Positions 16,015-19,099 of a DNA stretch of 19,099 nt are shown in pieces. The stretch lies in assembly GCA_038532435.1 (NCBI GenBank), contig JBCBAP010000066.1, forward strand, positions 1 through 19,099, written 5' to 3'. Source of the DNA: JBCBAP01 sp038532435. GTDB taxonomy: Bacteria > Pseudomonadota > Alphaproteobacteria > Rhodobacterales > Rhodobacteraceae. Within the stretch, counting starts at the first letter, position 1. Each line of letters opens with the position of its first letter. Both the position numbers and the translations under genes were made by a program. The notes under the pieces were generated by a model. The model was not told the DNA's origin, ran no database searches, and saw only the letters and a program-made list of their open reading frames with translations.

Positions 16015-16102
16015 TCAGCCGGTTAAGCGGCCTGGGGTTCATCGACCGTGCCTTACGGGTTCAAAGTGTCGACAAACCAGCTGCAGTCAGTGAACCGGCT
16101 GA
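16015..16102. repeat. Nested inverted repeats, possible structured RNA
   Basis: A perfect 10-bp pair (16015-16024 with 16093-16102, TCAGCCGGTT/AACCGGCTGA) encloses further nested complementarities: CTGG..TT with AACCAG (16032-16039/16075-16080), TCGAC with GTCGA (16042-16046/16068-16072), and CGT/ACG at the tip. All stack in one order, as in a single bulged stem. Whether it is transcribed is unknown. Confidence 0.4.
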
Positions 16103-16139
16103 GTCTGTGAGTGAAATAGCGCGGTCTACTTAAGACGCG

Positions 16140-16151
16140 GTGTGCGCACCC
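16140..16151. repeat. Direct repeat copy 1 of GTGTGCGCACCC
   Basis: First copy of a 12-base exact repeat whose core GTGCGCAC is a perfect palindrome. It lies about 220 bp before the Amt-cyclase start. With the second copy it forms a candidate pair of binding sites for a dimeric regulator. Confidence 0.45.
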
Positions 16152-16268
16152 GTGACGGGTGAAGAAGGATCTGGAATGCCAAGTTGGCCTGCAATGCGCT
16201 TGAGTTGTGCACCTCAACAAACCGCGTGGCCCGAGGATACCGGCACCTCCCCGATGGGGCAGGAGTTC

Positions 16269-16280
16269 GTGTGCGCACCC
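16269..16280. repeat. Direct repeat copy 2 of GTGTGCGCACCC
   Basis: Second exact copy, 129 bp after the first and about 90 bp before the Amt-cyclase start codon, within the range of a promoter-proximal operator. Confidence 0.45.
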
Positions 16281-16360
16281 TTCCAAAGCCATCCGATTAA
16301 AACGCCTGGGGCGGCGAAGGCTGCCACTGCGGCTCACTCATTCGGCGCGGTTGTGATCAG

Positions 16361-18379
16361 GTGAGCCAGGTCGATCAACTGTGGGTTTTGATCTGCGCTG
16401 CGTTGGTCTTCATGATGCAGGCAGGCTTCATGTGTATCGAAGCGGGGATCACACGCACGAAGAACAATATCAGCGTGGCCATCAAGAACATCAGCGACTT
16501 TTCGTTGTCGATCCTGATTTTCTGGATGCTCGGTTACGGCCTGATGTTCGGCGACAGCCTTGGCGGAATGCTGGGCACAAGCAAATTCGCCTTCAATGAA
16601 CTGAGCGGCAGCGATGCCTACATTCACTTCCTGTTTCAGGCGATGTTCTGTGGAACCGCGGCCACGATAATCTCCGGTGCGGTGGCTGAACGATGCACGT
16701 TTCACGGCTATCTGATGATCACGGCCCTGACGGCCACGCTGATCTACCCGATCTTTGGCCATTGGGCATGGTCCGTGGATCTGGCAAATGATCCTGCTGG
16801 CTGGCTCGGTGCGCTTGGCTACTACGATTTTGCGGGGTCAGGGGTCGTGCACGCCGTCGGTGGTGGCGTTGCGCTTGCGGCAGTGCTTGTGCTTGGCCCG
16901 CGCGACGGTCGGTTCCTGAACACCGGACAGCCAAGACGTTTCAACGGGTCCAACCTGCCGCAGACGATGCTGGGCGTCATGCTCCTCTGGTTCGGGTGGA
17001 TCGGTTTCAATGGTGGAAGTTTCCTGGGGCTGACGGATGAGGTCGGGCCCGCGCTGCTGAACACTTTTCTGGCGGGGGTGGCAGGGGTGATCGCGGGTCT
17101 CGGGGTTTCGTGGGTAAGAACCGGGAAGCCTCACGTCTTTTCCGGAATGAACGGTGCGCTGGCCGGCCTTGTGGCAATCACGGCAAGCTGCAGCCTGGTT
17201 GGTGCGCAACAGGCTCTTCTCATCGGATCCATCGGGGGCTTGATCGCCTACTCGGGTGACAAGCTTCTCGAACGGCTTCGCATCGACGATGTGGTCGGCG
17301 CCGTTCCCGTTCATTTGTTCTCCGGCGTCTGGGGCATGCTTGCCGTCGCGGTGTTCGGCTCGTCCGCCTCGGACGCCAGCTTTCTTGAACAGCTGTCAGC
17401 GCAAGTAGCGGCCATCGTCGCAGTTGTGGGTATCGCTTTTGTGGTTCCGTTTGTTCTGTTGAGCCTCCTGGACCGGGTCATTCCTCTTCGTGTGACCCAG
17501 CATGTCGAGACCATCGGTTTGAATGTCGGGGAGCACGGCGCGAACACGGACCTGAACGAGCTGTTTGAGGTCATGCAACGCCAGGCCCGGGAGGGGGACC
17601 TCAAACTTCGCGCCCCTCAGTCGCCATTCACCGAGGTGGGCCAGATTGGCCTCTTCTACAACTCCGTTCTCTTTGAGCTCGAACAGTCCTTTGACCGGGT
17701 CAAGCAACAGCAAAAGGACCTGAGCCAGGTTCTCGAAGAAAAGGAAGGACTGATCGAGAGCGTCCTGCCAAAGGGTATCGCAAAGCGGATGACAGCGGGC
17801 GAAGAGCAAATCGTCGATCAGATCGCCGATGCCTCTGTCGTTTTCATTGATATCGTCGATTTCACCTCGTTCGCCTCCTCGGTGTCTCCACAGGAATCGA
17901 TGGCATTGCTGGACAATCTCTTCGGCAGATACGATGAGGTCATCCGGCAGTTCGGACTTGAGAAGATCAAAACCATCGGGGACAGCTACATGTACGTCGC
18001 GGGGGTAACACGCCCGCAGGCGGATCATTGCGCGGCGGCTGTCGATGCCGCTCTTGAGATACTCTTCGTCACACGGCAGGTGTCGCGCGAGCTTGGTCGC
18101 GATCTCAACGTCCGGATCGGCGCACATAGCGGCCCGCTCGTCGCCGGTCTCATCGGGAACTTGAGATTTGTCTATGATTTGTGGGGGACGACGGTGAACG
18201 TCGCCGCAAGAATCGAGGAAGCCGGAAAACCTGGCAAGGTGAGCGTGAGCGAAGCAGTTGTCACACGTCTTGGTGACGAGTTTACGCATCAGCGTCAGGC
18301 ACGGGTCCGGCTCAAGGGCATCGGACCGACCGTATTGTACTCGGTCGAAGCGCGCCGAACGACCCTTCGCAGCGCTTGA
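16361..18379 (+). CDS. Ammonium transporter (Amt) fused to class III adenylate cyclase domain
   Basis: The 672-residue protein joins a full Amt channel (about 1-370) to a class III cyclase (about 488-662). In the Amt part, the periplasmic Phe gate (Phe96, Phe216), Asp156 of YYDFAG and the pore twin histidines (His164, His318) are all present, so ammonium handling is expected to be intact. LDRVIPLRV ends the last helix and a 110-residue linker with an apparent coiled coil (about 435-480) follows. The cyclase has both metal-binding Asp (497 in FIDIVDF, 541 in GDSYM), the purine-selecting pair Lys537 and Asp606 typical of adenylate cyclases, and transition-state Asn613 and Arg617. It should convert ATP to cAMP, presumably as a dimer arranged by the Amt trimer. 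The start is a GTG with no strong ribosome-binding site, but TM1 (LWVLICAALVF) begins right after it, as in relatives. No glnK lies nearby. Confidence 0.93.
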   Translation: MSQVDQLWVLICAALVFMMQAGFMCIEAGITRTKNNISVAIKNISDFSLSILIFWMLGYGLMFGDSLGGMLGTSKFAFNELSGSDAYIHFLFQAMFCGTAATIISGAVAERCTFHGYLMITALTATLIYPIFGHWAWSVDLANDPAGWLGALGYYDFAGSGVVHAVGGGVALAAVLVLGPRDGRFLNTGQPRRFNGSNLPQTMLGVMLLWFGWIGFNGGSFLGLTDEVGPALLNTFLAGVAGVIAGLGVSWVRTGKPHVFSGMNGALAGLVAITASCSLVGAQQALLIGSIGGLIAYSGDKLLERLRIDDVVGAVPVHLFSGVWGMLAVAVFGSSASDASFLEQLSAQVAAIVAVVGIAFVVPFVLLSLLDRVIPLRVTQHVETIGLNVGEHGANTDLNELFEVMQRQAREGDLKLRAPQSPFTEVGQIGLFYNSVLFELEQSFDRVKQQQKDLSQVLEEKEGLIESVLPKGIAKRMTAGEEQIVDQIADASVVFIDIVDFTSFASSVSPQESMALLDNLFGRYDEVIRQFGLEKIKTIGDSYMYVAGVTRPQADHCAAAVDAALEILFVTRQVSRELGRDLNVRIGAHSGPLVAGLIGNLRFVYDLWGTTVNVAARIEEAGKPGKVSVSEAVVTRLGDEFTHQRQARVRLKGIGPTVLYSVEARRTTLRSA

Positions 18380-18390
18380 TCTCACCCGGA

Positions 18391-19045
18391 GGGACTGTTG
18401 CGTTAGGCGACGGAACATATCAGCATGAAGTCTTTTTGGGGAGAGCAGCGTGCCACGCAAGTCGCCGTTCATGCGCCATCGGTTTTCACGTGAGATCATC
18501 CTTTGTGCCGTGCGGTGGTACCTCCGTTTTCCACTGTCCTACCGAGAAGTGGTGGATCTGCTCGCAGAGCGTGTTCAGGAATTTGGGCCTGAGCTGACCA
18601 AGCGTACCGAGACACGTTTGCGCCGTGAGAGCCTCACCTGGCATGTGGATGAAACCTACATCCGCGTTGGTGGGAAGTGGCGAGATTCCCTGCCCGACAG
18701 CATATTCCGTAGGACTGTGCGAAAGGGTTGGCGCGCCGTAGATGCGATGGGCTGCATGGTCGATTTTCGTCTGACCGCGCGGCGGGAAGCCAAAGCGGCA
18801 AAGGCGTTTCTGAACAAGGCCATCCAGCGCGTGCGCCTCCATCGACCGATGACGATCTGCACCGACAAGGCCCACACTTACGCACGCGTCAACGCCGAGG
18901 TAAATCACGAGTACGATCCCCACTTCGACAGCATCCGGCACATAGTCAAAAAGTGGCTCAACAACCGTATCGAGAGCGATCACGCAGCGATGAAACGCCT
19001 GCTCGGCTACCGGCAGAGCTTTCGATCGTTACGATCTACCAAAGC
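18391..19045 (+). mobile_element. IS6-family insertion sequence, right end missing
   Basis: The left end begins GGGACTGTTGCG, matching the G-rich CTGTTGC terminal inverted repeat of IS6-family elements, 11 bp after the Amt-cyclase stop codon. An IS6-type transposase reads from 18450. No matching right inverted repeat is found: similarity to the transposase ends about 19045, where different terminal-repeat-like sequence starts. The element is therefore a remnant. Confidence 0.7.
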
Positions 19046-19085
19046 TGTGAAACGGCATGCAAAATTGACCCCTGTTGAGGGGTGA
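18450..19085 (+). pseudogene. IS6-family transposase, rearranged and C-terminally truncated
   Basis: The open frame encodes 211 residues starting at a GTG with GGGGAG 6 bases upstream. The beginning (SPFMRHRFSREIILCAVRWYLRFPLSYREVVDLLAER) and the DDE catalytic residues are IS6-like: Asp67 in HVDETY, Asp139 in TDKAHTYA and Glu175 in NNRIESDH. Three defects stand out. The segment between LLAER and VQEFGPEL lacks about 13 residues that normally complete the helix-turn-helix. About 15 extra residues follow GGKW (roughly 78-92). The C-terminus after about residue 199 comes from adjoining, unrelated DNA. The frame is open, but the protein is unlikely to be active. Confidence 0.75.
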
Positions 19086-19099
19086 TCGGCGTCCAAAAG
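19046..19099. mobile_element. Probable terminal end of an IS21-family element (cut by window edge)
   Basis: From TGTGAAACGG onward the sequence no longer resembles IS6. It starts with TG, as IS21 ends do, and carries two related units, CGGCATGCAAAAT (19053-19065) and CGGCGTCCAAAAG (19087-19099), with TTGACCCC after the first. Multiple short terminal repeats of this kind are typical of IS21-family ends. The istA/istB genes would lie beyond the window, so the assignment rests on the terminus alone. Confidence 0.5.

Larger units (their letters stand above)
15483..16360. other. Long divergent intergenic region, AT-rich in its first third
   Basis: Nearly 880 bp between the Popeye-like gene and the Amt-cyclase gene. 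Roughly 15630-15810 is markedly AT-rich against the GC-rich surroundings, which suggests foreign DNA or a promoter region. It contains a terminator-like hairpin, a nested inverted-repeat block and a repeated 12-mer dyad, each listed separately. No protein-coding gene is supported; a 74-codon frame ending in the Amt start codon has no recognisable content. Confidence 0.55.

Noticed and set aside
16184..16200. Sigma-54 promoter-like GG-N10-GC before the Amt-cyclase
   Set aside because: Only the invariant GG and GC plus a few other positions match TTGGCAC-N5-TTGCW, and no NtrC-type dyad (TGCACC...GGTGCA) accompanies it. Attractive for nitrogen control but too weak.
16140..16364. 74-codon frame overlapping the Amt-cyclase start as GTGA
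   Set aside because: No recognisable domain and no ribosome-binding site. Composition looks like non-coding sequence, and its beginning overlaps the repeated dyad.
1..19099. CRISPR array, toxin-antitoxin pair or classical anti-phage defence genes
   Set aside because: No regularly spaced repeats and no small gene pair or nuclease/helicase motifs were seen. The novelty in this window is in signalling, not defence.

Overview
The window is a high-GC chromosomal segment from an alphaproteobacterium, most probably of the Rhodobacterales. The basis is gene order and product type: a dnaA, dnaN, recF, gyrB block on the minus strand, with rpsT, a crotonase-family enoyl-CoA hydratase and mutM on the same strand, and the ubiE-ubiB pair on the plus strand. 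Genus cannot be fixed from sequence alone.

Left part (1-6.7 kb): replication and translation core. All genes are on the minus strand except a DUF1330-type gene that lies antiparallel between dnaA and dnaN. gyrB is cut by the window edge. A small rhodanese-domain gene lies directly upstream of dnaA, and rpsT lies beyond it with a clear intrinsic terminator. I found no cluster of DnaA boxes, so this need not be the replication origin although it carries dnaA.

Middle (6.8-13.8 kb): metabolism, repair and envelope. An enoyl-CoA hydratase and mutM read leftward. ubiE and ubiB (ubiquinone synthesis) read rightward and overlap. They converge, with one base between stops, on a translationally coupled pair: a lipoprotein M48 metalloprotease with a LysM-like tail, followed by an APH-fold kinase. 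A tRNA-Arg(CCT) with its own strong promoter closes the core block.

Right part (13.8-19.1 kb): an accessory-looking region next to the tRNA. About 1 kb shows no intact gene. It is followed by a three-helix membrane protein with a Popeye-like/cyclic-nucleotide-binding domain (minus), a long partly AT-rich intergenic region with several inverted and direct repeats, and a 672-residue fusion of an ammonium transporter (Amt) to a class III nucleotide cyclase (plus). The cyclase carries every catalytic residue and the adenylate-type specificity pair. A degenerate IS6-family element follows 11 bp behind it and is itself cut by what looks like the end of an IS21-family element at the window edge.

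The most interesting hypothesis is that the Amt-cyclase and the Popeye-like protein form an ammonium-to-cAMP signalling pair in the inner membrane, one making the messenger and the other sensing it. The domain calls rest on motifs visible in the sequence. The functional link is inference from divergent adjacency.
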